A stretch of 64,000 nt of DNA, from assembly GCF_003589595.1 (NCBI RefSeq), contig NW_020653397.1, positions 1,552,264 to 1,616,263 of the forward strand, in the 5' to 3' direction. This DNA comes from Hyposmocoma kahamanoa (Eukaryota; Arthropoda; Insecta; Lepidoptera; Cosmopterigidae). A program made the translations under genes and the position numbers. Shown here piece after piece: positions 1-10,225 of the stretch (positions are counted from its first letter, which is position 1; every line of letters starts with the position of its first letter). The notes below the pieces were generated by a model. It was not told the origin of the DNA. It saw only the letters and a program-made list of their open reading frames with translations, and searched no databases.

Positions 1-1397
1 GGTTATTAACACTAATGGACAAACTGGTTTTAATGACTTTTTGGTGATTTAACGACACAAGTTGAACATTATTTTTTGTAAGTTAATCTTTGCATGTTAA
101 CGTAATTAGTTATAGATTACAGAGGTCGGGAGGTCGTGGATTGCTTGATTAAGTATGGGTTTTATAGCCGAGCCAGTAAGGCACTGTATTGTATGTACGA
201 GTCAGGCAATCCTCTTTCCCGCCAATGTACAAAGCGCTTTAGTTTTTATTTACTGCCTTTCTGTTATTAAAAAAAATATTATTTATATATTCAGCATTGG
301 CCATAAATGTAATGATGGTCAGAAAAATCCGCCGCATTTTCTAATTGTAAAAGTATATAATGCAGATAAGTGCCGATCATAATTTAAAAAAATAATAATG
401 CCATAGACAATTTTTTTAATTCTAGCAATTACAGACACTGTTGCGCAGTTGGCTGTATGACAGTTTTTTTATAACCTTTTCACATAGTTTATTGTAGACA
501 TTGTAGATATATAGATTTAACTGGCCTATAGGGCGGTAAAGAGTTGCATGGTCCGCAAAAGAATAAATAAGTGTAATCTTTTTTCATTACTTTTTACATT
601 TTCCAACATGTTTAAAAAGTGTTAATATTTTTATTTCGCCATAATGAGAACTGCAACTGAGTGCATATCCCCAGCCTATTATTTATTTGTTTACATGTGG
701 TCCATTTCTGTGGTTCACTGAAGTGATTTTCTTTCTACGAAAATTGTCGCGGACGACAACGGATGAAAACTGAGACGGCCATTATTTATCATGAGAATAA
801 TTTGATTAAATTGAATAAAATTGATTAATTTTGCATTTTTTATAAAAAATAATCGATTAAATTAAACTCTCTTAATAATCCAAATGTACCAGGCTAGCAT
901 GAGGCTGTAGCAATAGGCAAGCAGTCGGTTGCTACGAAACAACGCTACGGCGGCGTAGCGGGCGGGGTCTCGAAAATGGCGGCCGACATTGAGTAATGGC
1001 ACTCTGGGACGAGTCCAGTGACGCGTGCCATAGGGCTGTCACTGTCTTAAACTTTGATTTATTATTAATAAAAAAAATTAGAGGCGGTAAGTGAAATAGC
1101 TTAAAATTTTCACATGTTTAATGCTTGTAATGAAAATAGACAGATAGGTACACATTAAGTCAAAATTACTATGATAGGTTTCTCGTATTGATAGCGTGCA
1201 GTGTCTTGAAAATTGGATACTTACGATACTTACCTAAGTCTTAATAATTGAGCTCGACAGATACTTAGCGCACCCATTACACACACTCAGAAGATCTGTA
1301 GTTCGACGTCTAACATTGATTGGTACTCAAATTGTATTAAATAAAATGTAAAATCTAATTTTGAATATATTTGAGGTACGTATTAGGAAAATTTTGA
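1..1397. other. AT-rich noncoding stretch, no gene recognised
   Basis: I see no convincing coding frame or RNA gene here. A small GC-rich patch lies near 928-1000 in otherwise AT-rich DNA. The motif GTACCAGGCTAGCAT at 886-900 is a variant of a motif that recurs elsewhere in the window. The short open frame at 155-382 has no recognisable domain and reads like chance. Confidence 0.6.
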
Positions 1398-1497
1398 CTA
1401 GCCAACCCTGTTTTTTTCCTACAACCGCGCGCAGCAGTAAGCAACGCACCGATTGTATCGCTCGCGGATGCTCGGAGCGGCCCATTTGTCAACCTTA

Positions 1498-1557
1498 GCC
1501 CCCCTGCACCCCCGCACCGCTCCCCTCAGCCCCCGCAGCACCCCCGGCCCCCGGCGA
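1498..1557 (-). other. C-rich tract, G-quadruplex motif on the minus strand
   Basis: About 60 bases are dominated by runs of four to six C separated by short spacers, so the minus strand has at least five runs of four or more G with short loops. This fits a G-quadruplex-forming sequence. It sits in an open frame without an obvious start on the plus strand (1398-1766) that would be proline-rich here. The second half of that frame is AT-rich and looks like chance, so I do not call a gene. Confidence 0.5.
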
Positions 1558-1747
1558 CAAAAGAAACGCGAGCTTCAGATGAAACTGAAGCTATGTCAAT
1601 TTATGTGCTCCTTGTAACTAGTGTAGCTTTATTAGATTCATTCGCAAGAGAAATTAAAACATTATCCAACTTTTTATTTTTTATTATTATATATATGCAC
1701 TTATTAGATAAAAATTTGTTTATAATTTTGTTTGATATGTTCCGTTC

Positions 1748-1996
1748 TGTAGCAGGTTTCTTATGAAAGGGTTTGTCTCACTGCCACCGGACTTATTTCT
1801 GCCGCTAGGCAGTATTGTGAAAATTACTGCATTACTATTTTGAAGGGTGCTGGTGAAAAAACAGGTACATGGTACTTGTCAACTTATGTCTTAGGGTGAC
1901 GACAGCATACAATTCTGAGTGGCATTGCAACTGTTATGGACAGTATTGTCGCTTACCACCAGGTGCACGTCGTCACTTTACATGGTATTAATACAT
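1748..1996 (-). repeat. Repeat family A copy
   Basis: This is one of about thirteen copies in the window of an interspersed repeat of roughly 300 bp. The diagnostic parts are GACATAAGTTGACAAGTCCC, a central segment with CAGTAATG near TTACTGCTTGGCGGCAGAAA, and a start like CAAGTGACGGGACGAAC. Here it is read on the minus strand and is diverged. I cannot name the family from sequence alone. Confidence 0.75.
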
Positions 1997-2680
1997 AATA
2001 CAAAGAAATATGTACCTAGGCATATATACCTTATAACTAGTTTGATTTTAAAAGTTTTCTAATTACTAGAAAAGAAATAATGTGTGACTAACCACGGAAA
2101 TTGCCTGGTCTCAATCTAATTTCCAGTACCAGAGCAATGGAGTTCACTCTGGGGCATGTCCCAGAACACCCAGACCTGAACTAATTTCAAAAAACTCCAA
2201 AATGTTGCTATTTTTCTGGGCACGATGCCCCAGGGTACGGCTCTCATTTATACATATTGTTACTTTTTTGTTAACGTAACTACCTATTATAGTTTAGATA
2301 TGTGTAGTACAATTAATTTATTAACTTCAAATAAATGCACTCAACATGCATCATAGCCTGGAAAAACTTACAAGTTCAGTAAACAACTAAAACTAGGTAA
2401 TATGGTAAATTTATCAGGTAGTTATAAATATTTATCTCTCATTCTCTAGCGCATATTGTCACTTGCTTACCGTCGTTGCAAATTTAATATCTCCTATGTG
2501 TTAAAAGTAACTATCATAGAAAAATGAAAGAGTTTTTTTCTGTAAAATTTTCCGAGTAGTTTGTTCTTTTTGTTATTTGGATAAACAATGATATTTAAAT
2601 GTATGAATGATGCTAAAATGTTTCTGTATCTTCGAATACACTTTACAAATATTTACAAAGCTTCTTGTCGACCAAAATGA
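1997..2680. other. Unassigned noncoding sequence
   Basis: AT-rich with scattered stop codons in all frames. I see no gene, RNA or repeat that matches another part of the window. Confidence 0.5.
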
Positions 2681-2689
2681 CACGTAAGA

Positions 2690-2765
2690 GGTTTTGCAAA
2701 TTAATGACGTTAGGACTTTTGACTGGAAGAGATTTCTCTTAGAGATAAGTCCACCTTTGTTTGCC
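2690..2765 (+). repeat. LINE 3'-tail fragment
   Basis: The segment with CTGGAAGAGATTTCTCTTAG and GATAAGTCCACCTTTGT matches, with divergence, a 3' untranslated tail also present near 26750-26825 (minus) and 47760-47870 (plus). It is a common lepidopteran non-LTR retrotransposon tail. Boundaries are approximate. Confidence 0.5.
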
Positions 2766-2784
2766 TTGTGTTCAGTATGTATTC

Positions 2785-2820
2785 CCAAAATTGGTCCTAC
2801 CGGGAATCGAACCCAGCGTC
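2785..2820 (-). repeat. tRNA-derived SINE fragment
   Basis: On the minus strand it reads GGTTCGATTCCCGGTAGGAC, a polymerase III B-box followed by the same sequence seen at 52870-52895. Only this part of the tRNA-like head remains. Confidence 0.6.
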
Positions 2821-2946
2821 AAAATGAACTAATGTCAGAAATGTACTTTTCACAATAATAAGAGTTAATACATACATACGCTTCACGCTCTTTTCCTATT
2901 GTGGTGTGCAGAGCCACAGCCTTCAACTAGTTACAATCCTGACATA

Positions 2947-2972
2947 CACACATCAAAAAAAGTTTGCGATCA
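2947..2972 (+). repeat. Left terminal inverted repeat of the Tc1-like element
   Basis: 26 bp, a perfect reverse complement of 4477-4502, adjacent to a TA dinucleotide. Confidence 0.95.
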
Positions 2973-3206
2973 ATAGCATAAGCTCCTATAATTCTTTAAA
3001 TTTAACTTTATCAAGAAAAAATCTATGTTGTATGCTTTCTTTAAATAGGAATACCCTGTTTGAAATTAAAATATAAAACTATTTTTTATTATTTATTTTA
3101 AAAAATTGAGCCATTAGTCATAATGTAATAGTGATAGAAATTTCATAGAAAGAAAAAGACTGTTTAATTAAACTTAAACAACAATTTATTATTAAAAGGT
3201 GTGAAT

Positions 3207-4250
3207 TCAATATAAAATAACTCCTCCCCTGGCTCGAATACATGCGAAGATCCTCCTGGGCATGCTGAGGATCAAGTTATCCAGCATTTCCTGGGGTAAC
3301 CTATCCCATTCTTCAATAGCGGCTTCCCTGAGCTCTGGAACTGTTTGGGGACGTGGCTCACGGTTCCATACTGCTCGTTTAAGAGCACCCTACGCGTGCT
3401 CTATTGGGTTTAAGTCGGGCGAGCCGGCAGGCCAGTCTAATTGTGTGATATAGTATTCTTGAAGAGCAGCATTGACTCGTTGAGCTCGATGTGCGGGCGC
3501 ATTATCATCGACCAGTACAAATTGGTGCCCATGGTTTACTCGGAATGGTCTGACGATATCATCAATAGCAACTGCTTTGTACATGTCTGCTGTCATGAAG
3601 CCCCGATACGGAATCAAAGGCGTTCTAGCTCCAATCATAATGCCACCCCAAAAGGACACCGATTTTCCGCCTTGCTGAACTGTTCCAGTGGCAGTTCTTT
3701 GTCTTTCACGGTCGCCTGGTCTTCTCCAGACACGGACACGTCGGTTATCTGGATGAGTGCTGATTTGGGATTCGTCAACGAAGAGACAGTTTTGCCAAAT
3801 GTTTTCGTCCTCACCTTCTTCATTTTGCCGAAGTCTAGCCCACTGCAATCTTCGTTGTTGACGTTGCCGGGAATTGAGCGGAGCTCGCCAAGACCTCCGT
3901 GCTCGTAATCCAGCCTGGTGCAAGCAATTGCGAACGGTCTGCGTGCTAACTTCAAGCCCAGAGGCGGCCCTGACTTCTGCTTTTATTTTAGTGGCGTTGA
4001 TTGTTGGATCACGGGCTGCCAGCAATCTAATATAGCGCTTTTGGGCAGCTGTCAAAACAGTTGGGCGACCGCTGCGGGGTCGGTCAGCTAAATTCCCCAT
4101 TCCGTGATACCTCTGCAACGTAGCCACGACACAGGATTGGGATATAGCAAGTCTGCGTGCTATTACTCTTGTGGTGTATCCTTCTTCCCTCAAAGTTACT
4201 ATTCTAGCTCGTAAAACCTCTGATAATCCTCTTGGCATTTTTTCAATCAC
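3207..4250 (-). pseudogene. Tc1-family transposase (DD34E) with one nonsense codon
   Basis: Cut-and-paste transposase that would bind the element's own ends and integrate at TA. The frame runs from the ATG at 4250, or more likely the second ATG (MPRGLSE, 4238), to TGA at 3207-3209: 343 codons from the second start, the usual Tc1 length. The first ~110 residues hold paired helix-turn-helix DNA-binding motifs, including a GRP(T)-type linker (RSGRPTVLT). The catalytic triad is visible: D in LFVDES, D in VDDNAPAH and E in SPDLNPIEHA, with 34 residues between the second D and the E (DD34E). Directly after NPIEHA a TAG replaces the family's usual tryptophan codon, a single-base change; the frame then stays open for about 60 more codons to the natural stop. 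The product would be truncated and probably inactive. Confidence 0.93.
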
Positions 4251-4476
4251 AACTTTCCGCGAAAAATATCTTGAATCGCTTATAATTGACTAAATCAGAT
4301 TTCTGAATGAGCGTAAGCTAGGACTGAAAGCCTTTTTATATGAAAAAACAATTGAACGGGGTCATTGTTTTATGTTCTAATTTATTTTTAAATATTTTAA
4401 TTTTGTTCTAATTTATTTTTAATTTTTAAATCATAATATAATCTACAGTAACAAAAATGATTTCAGTTTTTCGAAG

Positions 4477-4502
4477 TGATCGCAAACTTTTTTTGATGTG
4501 TG
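4477..4502 (-). repeat. Right terminal inverted repeat of the Tc1-like element
   Basis: 26 bp, a perfect reverse complement of 2947-2972, followed by TA at 4503-4504. Confidence 0.95.
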
Positions 4503-4794
4503 TACATACATCTTTCACCTCATTAACATATAATTTGGAATAATCCAAAATTTCAATACTTCATCATTATCATAAACTTGTTGTATGTCCAAGAGATCTC
4601 TCTAAGAGACAGGGATTGCATACTTGCATACTGAACAAAGCTTCATTTCGATGTTTTCCTTTTTAAGGTGAGTCGGAGGAGAAGCGGGAGAAACTGTTTT
4701 GTTTGATCAAATGCATTTACTATTAAATAACAATCTTACAAAAAAATATACCATACAGTTAAGAATATTTATTTATTTACTAACAGGATAGACT

Positions 4795-5235
4795 GCCCAC
4801 AACTGACATCAATGTTCAAACTAAGCGTTCCCCATCGATACCCCCGTAAAAAGATAGTTGCTCTTCTGTTACCACGACACAGGAGAACTAAATTGGGTCT
4901 CAACTCACCGATCAGCCGTCTGTCCAGACTACATAATGAGTATAGTGCAACAGTAGATATTTTATCGTACTCGATAACCGGTCTCCGCAAGGCAATCCTT
5001 AGCAAGTACTAAACTAGCAGTATTCGTAGCATTTATTGGAAAAATTTATATTACGCTAAAATATATATTTAAGATGTATATTTTTTAATCTGATTGTCAT
5101 ATTTTGTCGTTATATTCAGTTTGTTCTTTCATCTTTAAATGGTTGTGCGTCTAGCTAAACACCCCTACCAATGTAAAACGTACATGTATCGAAGTAACAA
5201 TAGGTGATGAAGCTCAATAAAAATAAATAAATATA
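4795..5235 (+). mobile_element. LINE C-terminal remnant with 3' tail
   Basis: The open frame at 4812-5010 contains LPRHRRTKLGLNSPISRLSR, which resembles the extreme C-terminus of non-LTR reverse transcriptases (a VPxxRTxxGxNSPIxR-type segment followed by DIxxxSI). It is followed by an AT-rich 3' region ending in AATAAAAATAAATAAAT near 5218-5232, as expected for a 5'-truncated LINE. The clade is uncertain. Confidence 0.5.
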
Positions 5236-5239
5236 TATT

Positions 5240-5903
5240 GTCTAAAGAACGTTCTAGTTTGTTACACGATAGAAGGTACTATGTCTGATCCTTAAAATAA
5301 TAACGCATAGAATGATAGTTTCATATCAAACGAACTGTCACAAGTGAGGCAAAAATCAAATTCATGTAGGCTAGTTTTAGTAGTACGTTAATTTTCGGTT
5401 TTAGTGAATATTTATATAAAAATACAAATTGAAACGCGTTACTTCCTTGTGGAATGTGATGTTAGTATCTATTCTATGTTTGTCTGACGTATTTTTACAC
5501 TCATTTACTGCGCATTTCGTCATTTTTAGCTAAAATTCTTGAGCTGTTCGCGGTGCAAGTTGTCCTTGAGCACTGAAGGCCCGCCCGCTCGTGAGGCAAA
5601 TTGAAGCGCGCCCAGTGGGTAGGCCCACTAGGTTTATATGCGTTATTATTCTAAGGTCTGATCATATAAAATAACGAAAACAGGCTAAAAATAAAACTGT
5701 AAAACGAACTCTAAAATAATTTTTATACGTAGATATTTCTCTTTAAGTTTTAGAGAGAACCTGCTATATTTTGATTTTCAACTACAGACCTGTAATTAAA
5801 TTGACATTTAGCCCAAAATTTGAAAATTGCTTAGCGGTTTAACGATAAGCCGCGCCACCTGCTGCACCGTCAGTCGCTATCGGGTCCTTGTCGAGATTAA
5901 TTT
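5240..5903 (+). repeat. Repeat X copy 1, interrupted by a MITE
   Basis: The flanks of the 5290-5656 MITE match 11350-11737 in order: TCTAAAGAA, ACGATAG, GATATTTCTCTTTA, TTTTCAACT and CAGTCGCTATCGGGT. This makes two dispersed copies of one repeat, this copy carrying a later insertion. Outer ends are approximate. Confidence 0.65.
5290..5656 (+). mobile_element. MITE Y copy 1 (6-bp target duplication)
   Basis: This 367-bp element has inverted ends (CCTTAAAATAATAACGCATA at the left, the complement of CCTTAGAATAATAACGCATA at the right) and exact TCTGAT duplications at 5284-5289 and 5657-5662. A second copy lies at 55341-55720 in the opposite orientation. It has no coding capacity. A 6-bp duplication does not fit mariner (TA) or typical hAT (8 bp) elements. 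Confidence 0.85.
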
Positions 5904-6126
5904 TGAGCGCGCGGATTGCAGAACTCGAGTGGCGTACCCCACACCTTACTTCCTAAAACCTAGACTCGCGTTGAAATACCCGACTAAACATAAACTTACG
6001 TAATTCAAACTTTAAAGTCATAGATGGGCACCACCATAGGGTTTCTAGCTTCGATCTTTTAATTGAAAAGCCGTTCCACGGGCTGTCACCAATCAACATA
6101 ATCACATTTCATAATAATTATTACTG

Positions 6127-6688
6127 TTATCTACACACATATCATAAACCCTCTATGCTGTGTTAAAAAACCGCAAATTACGACCAGCATAAAGGTAAAC
6201 TGTTTTGTTAGAACAAATTTCTTATCTGTGAAAATGTTATTATTGCTTCGTAATAACATCGAATTCGATGTTAATATTACATTCAAATTTCGAACATCTC
6301 TGAAAAACAAAACAATTTGATTGGACCTCAATTCTAATATCAGTCGAGATGAAGTTTTATTCGAAACGAAATGTCAATAGCAAACAATTTTGAATTTCAC
6401 ACGTTACTTGATATCGAACGATATGATAGTAGGGGCCGATTCTAGTTTGTTTATGAATTAAAAATAAAAACTACGGTTGTGTGACATGCGCGAGAAAAGT
6501 TTTTATTTGCCGCCATTTCGCCAGTCGTTACATGCGGTTCCTGAACACATCACAGAGAGCTTATAATATGTGTGTAGATAAAGCAGTCTAGGTAACTGTA
6601 CATAATTAGGCATTAAAACACTCGTGTGATGTTTTTATTTTATTAACCCACGCTCGTATTTTAACGCCTTTCATTATGAAACAGTCAC
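6127..6688 (+). repeat. Repeat Z copy 1 with internal inverted repeats
   Basis: This copy is closely similar over its length to 31363-31832. The start TTATCTACACACATAT is mirrored by ATATGTGTGTAGATAA ending at 6581, after which both copies share about 107 more bases. The copies differ by several indels, including a stretch of roughly 80 bp present only here. It is noncoding and looks like a nonautonomous DNA transposon. Confidence 0.75.
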
Positions 6689-7271
6689 TTAAACTCCTGT
6701 TTTATTAAAAAATTCCGACTTCAAAAGTTTGTGGAATTCCACATATTTGCCAATTTTTATTGAAATCGGATACCGGAAAGTGCATTAAACCGGATTCATT
6801 CCCAGGTTCACCACCCTTAGAGGTGAAATATTTTGAATCAGTGTCTGTTGACATGTCGGGAACACAGCTGTTAAGCAACTGAGCTAATCAGCAGATGTCA
6901 CGAATTTCTTTACGTGTAAGTTACAATACTCCGGTGTGGCCAACTACAGTGTAAAGTAGGTATCATAGAGTCCCCGAAGATTTCAGCAAACCCAAAAGGG
7001 TGCTGCGATTCTTGGAAGAGCTTGGATGGCACGAGTAGGATCCTGCACCCACCACAGCCGTGGTCTCCACTTGAGTGAAGATTCATATATAGAGGGATAT
7101 AATATATACTTTATACTTGTATATAGAGGGATAAATGAAATATAAGATAGTCTCGATAGAGTTAGGGAAACTACCGTTTATAATGTTTTAACCGTGTATC
7201 ACATGGTAGCAAAATGCCGCTCCGCCACATACTGACTTTTCGTGAAACACCTGTATGTGCAAAATAGGCCT
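6689..7271. other. Unassigned noncoding sequence
   Basis: No gene is recognised. A segment near 6705-6780 (CCGACTTCAAAAGTTTG onward) weakly resembles the lepidopteran LINE-tail sequence seen at 54235. Confidence 0.45.
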
Positions 7272-7443
7272 TCAGCACACCTGTGAGAAATTTATGAAGT
7301 TACTCACTCTGTCAGGTACCTGTGTTACTAGGTGAGTGAGTAACTTTTTTTTCGGGTCTAAATCACATTAAGTTTCTCACTTAGCCAAGTACCTGTGATC
7401 AGGTGAGTTGGTAACTTCATAAGTTTCTCACAGGTGCGCTGAC
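7272..7443. repeat. Imperfect inverted repeat of about 170 bp
   Basis: The left arm 7272-7307 (TCAGCACACCTGTGAGAAAT onward) is complementary, with a few mismatches and a short indel, to the right arm 7403-7443. Within it ACCTGTG and GGTGAGT motifs recur in both orientations, so the segment could fold into a long hairpin. It may be a small foldback MITE. Confidence 0.65.
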
Positions 7444-7499
7444 GCGAAAAAACTAATTCAAAAATCTGTGACAAACACATAAAGAAATTTGTAAGATCT

Positions 7500-7603
7500 G
7501 TTAACTCGGTCTGTAGCTAAGGTAGCACAGAGATTGGTTCTAAACCAGTCAGATCGAAGGAATTTTTCTTGCTGTTCGAACTTTGTATTAATAATAATAA
7601 AGT
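7500..7603 (+). repeat. Degenerate tRNA-headed repeat (family T)
   Basis: The end of this segment, CAGATCGAAGGAATTTTTCT then TTCGAACTTTGTATTAATAA, matches the tail of the tRNA-headed family at 38449-38583. The tRNA-like head is much diverged here. Confidence 0.55.
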
Positions 7604-10097
7604 GATATGAGTCAAGAAAATGAAATGAAACAAGAAATTTTTTTATGTTTTAATATTTTTTACACAATTCGTAGCATTCATAATGCCGACACAGTATCGT
7701 CATCCCAACGTCCCGTCAGCGTTTCTTCTAAAATTATTATAAACCTGTCACTATCCTTGTATATTTATATTATATACTCGATGAAATTATACAAATATAT
7801 AATCAACTTTGTTCACGTTCCACATAATTGATTTTGCTTTAAATCGCTGAGAGACGCATCATGTCCACTTTTAGCACTATATTTACATCTGATGACTTTA
7901 AAAAATCATTATGTATAATATACATATACATATAATAATGGGAAAAATCAAAATAAAATTCTTCAATTAATACATTAATGCCTAACCACTACTATTTAAG
8001 ACCTTTTATTAAAAAATATATTACACGCAATGTATATAACAATTACATATGGGAATATCAACAAAGATTATGTGTTGTGGAAAAAAGAATTTGGTTTTTT
8101 TCATTGTTTTCCAACTTAATACTGAATGTTCACTGGAACTGAAACGGTATAATACAAAGTAAGACGATGTTTATATATAATTTGATGATATATTTACAAA
8201 AGTTAACAAACCTCCTTCTAAAATGAGAGAATAGAGATATAGTTCATTTCGGGACATTATACTAAAGGTCATTAATCAACAGAACATCACTAAAGATGAA
8301 AATCGTACCTTCAGATAAACTACAATACACATATGAAATATACAAATATGAAATATTTCACAAATGTCTAAGAACTAATAAACAACTTTGAAACGTGAAG
8401 CGACCTTTGAAATGTTCCTGAAAGGACTATATCATTCACAAAACATGGTGGTAATTACCCTAGAATAAAGCTTGTTCGGATATCTCCGCTATATATCGTA
8501 GCTATATATGTACTAAGACATATATATGTGTAGCTTCCGTTCGTATACATGACATAAGGCCGTAATGCAGTGCATTACTTCAACGTATCAGAGATGTGAC
8601 TGGACCTCTTTGAAAGTTCTCACGACAGGTTCAATTTTAACATAAAATATTTACTTATTTACTTCATTTCATGTGCTAATTAAAATGTATATTATATATT
8701 TCAAGAATGTATTCTTGAAATGTATATTCGTATAACAAATGTCATATACAAATTTGAAATAATGTTTTTCCAATTTGTATACTTTTTTAGTTTTTGATAA
8801 CTTATTAGCAAGTGCGTATATCTTCTTCCTGTCGCAATATTTTCGCGTATTAAGACTCAGTCCACCTCTATTTACATTTATCTATGGTAATATATGGAAA
8901 TCTAGTTCCGAGGTTTGATCCATGGGCGAACACATAACGTTTCGTAAAATAAATACTGTTTTTTTTATTTACCCACGGAACGTAAAACAAAAGTCATAAT
9001 CTAGGAGAAGCTCACTTTTTTTTTCAGTCATGAAAAATCACACTCCTTTTCTGTTTCCATATTTAAATGTCTACAAGCATGAAATTTGAAACATTTCATA
9101 TTTCATGCGCTTCTATTTTTTAAGAAAGATTTATTTATGAAAATTAGCTATCAACAAAATAAGCTTCCATTCGTAGACGTTTAAATACACAAACGATGGT
9201 CTCCTGGTAACATAGAAGGCAAACGTCAGGTATTCAAAGACAAAATAGAGCTAAAAATCTTCTTTTTAACATTGTAAAATATCATTTTTTGTTATCGTAT
9301 ACATCGGTTTCGAATTGTGCTACTTTATGAACACCAAGGCAAGGTGAAGTGATAGTTACAATAATAATTATCAATAATTATAAATTGTAATAATAAATAT
9401 ATAAAAGTATTCGAAGATATGTATCTCTCCTGTAACGCAAAATTACGAAACTGCGCGGACAATATAGGTGACAATTATATCATACAGCTGATTAATTTTG
9501 AAGGCAAGTTCGCAATTATACAGCCAAATTATAATATTATTTATTTAACATCATTATCATTAAGGACGTGGCCATGCGTCAAACATTTTTCTAAGGGTTG
9601 TGAACCGTTTTCGGCATGCGGGCAAAAAATAGTCAAACTGAAATTAAGTCATAGATTCGGACGTTAACTCTCAATTTGGAAGCTTTCTAACTTTTTTGTT
9701 CGGTCTTTGTTTTTAGTAATTATGATGATAATTATTTAGTAATAGATAGTCCAGAGTAATTTTTTAATTTTACTATTTTTCTTAATACCACACCCTCAAA
9801 ATCCATCAGCATAATAATTTCAAGAAATTGACGTTTCTCTAGAAGTACGATTTGAGCGTTTAAATTCAAATTCAAATAAGTTAGTTTAAAAGTAACAGAA
9901 ACAAAACTTTATAGAGATATACAGAACTTATGTTTCTCAGGGCTTTACTGGTTGATGGGTGACATTGAGTTTTATCGACATATTCCTCGTGGACTAACTG
10001 AAATGATACATCTAGTTGTGTCATGGGAAAACACGTTTTGTGAAATACCAAATAATTTGATTTGGTACATTTGGTATGGCACAACTATTTGCATCGT
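7604..10097. other. Long AT-rich stretch without recognised genes
   Basis: The short open frames at 7607-7831 and 9419-9667 show no domains and have the composition of chance frames in AT-rich DNA. I found no strong repeat match to the rest of the window. Confidence 0.5.
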
Positions 10098-10225
10098 GAA
10101 TTTCATAAAATATGAATTTCATGAAATATAAATTTCATAAAATATTAATTTCATGAAACATAAATAATTAAAAAAATTATACAATATGCCTTTCATGAAA
10201 TTATTATTTCATGAAATCATAAATC
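10098..10225. repeat. Degenerate tandem repeat of palindromic TTTCATGAAAT
   Basis: At least six units of AATTTCATGAAAT or AATTTCATAAAAT are spaced by about 18-20 bp, then two more beyond a spacer (10192-10218). Each unit is itself near-palindromic. Confidence 0.75.

Larger units (their letters stand above)
2947..4502 (-). mobile_element. Tc1-like DNA transposon, complete ends
   Basis: The element is bounded by perfect 26-bp terminal inverted repeats (2947-2972 and 4477-4502, starting CACACATCAAAAAAAG) and flanked by TA on both sides (2945-2946 and 4503-4504), the standard target duplication of Tc1/mariner transposons. It carries one transposase frame on the minus strand that fills most of the interior. 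The 1,556-bp length is normal for Tc1-type elements. Identical end repeats and a nearly intact gene suggest a fairly recent insertion. Confidence 0.95.

Noticed and set aside
1398..1766. Proline-rich 122-codon open frame as a coding exon
   Set aside because: No start codon near the beginning, the second half is AT-rich and hydrophobic by composition, and the proline stretch simply reflects the C-rich tract.
3441..3955. Open frames of 155 and 106 codons overlapping the Tc1 element
   Set aside because: They are other-frame shadows of the transposase gene and show no domain of their own.
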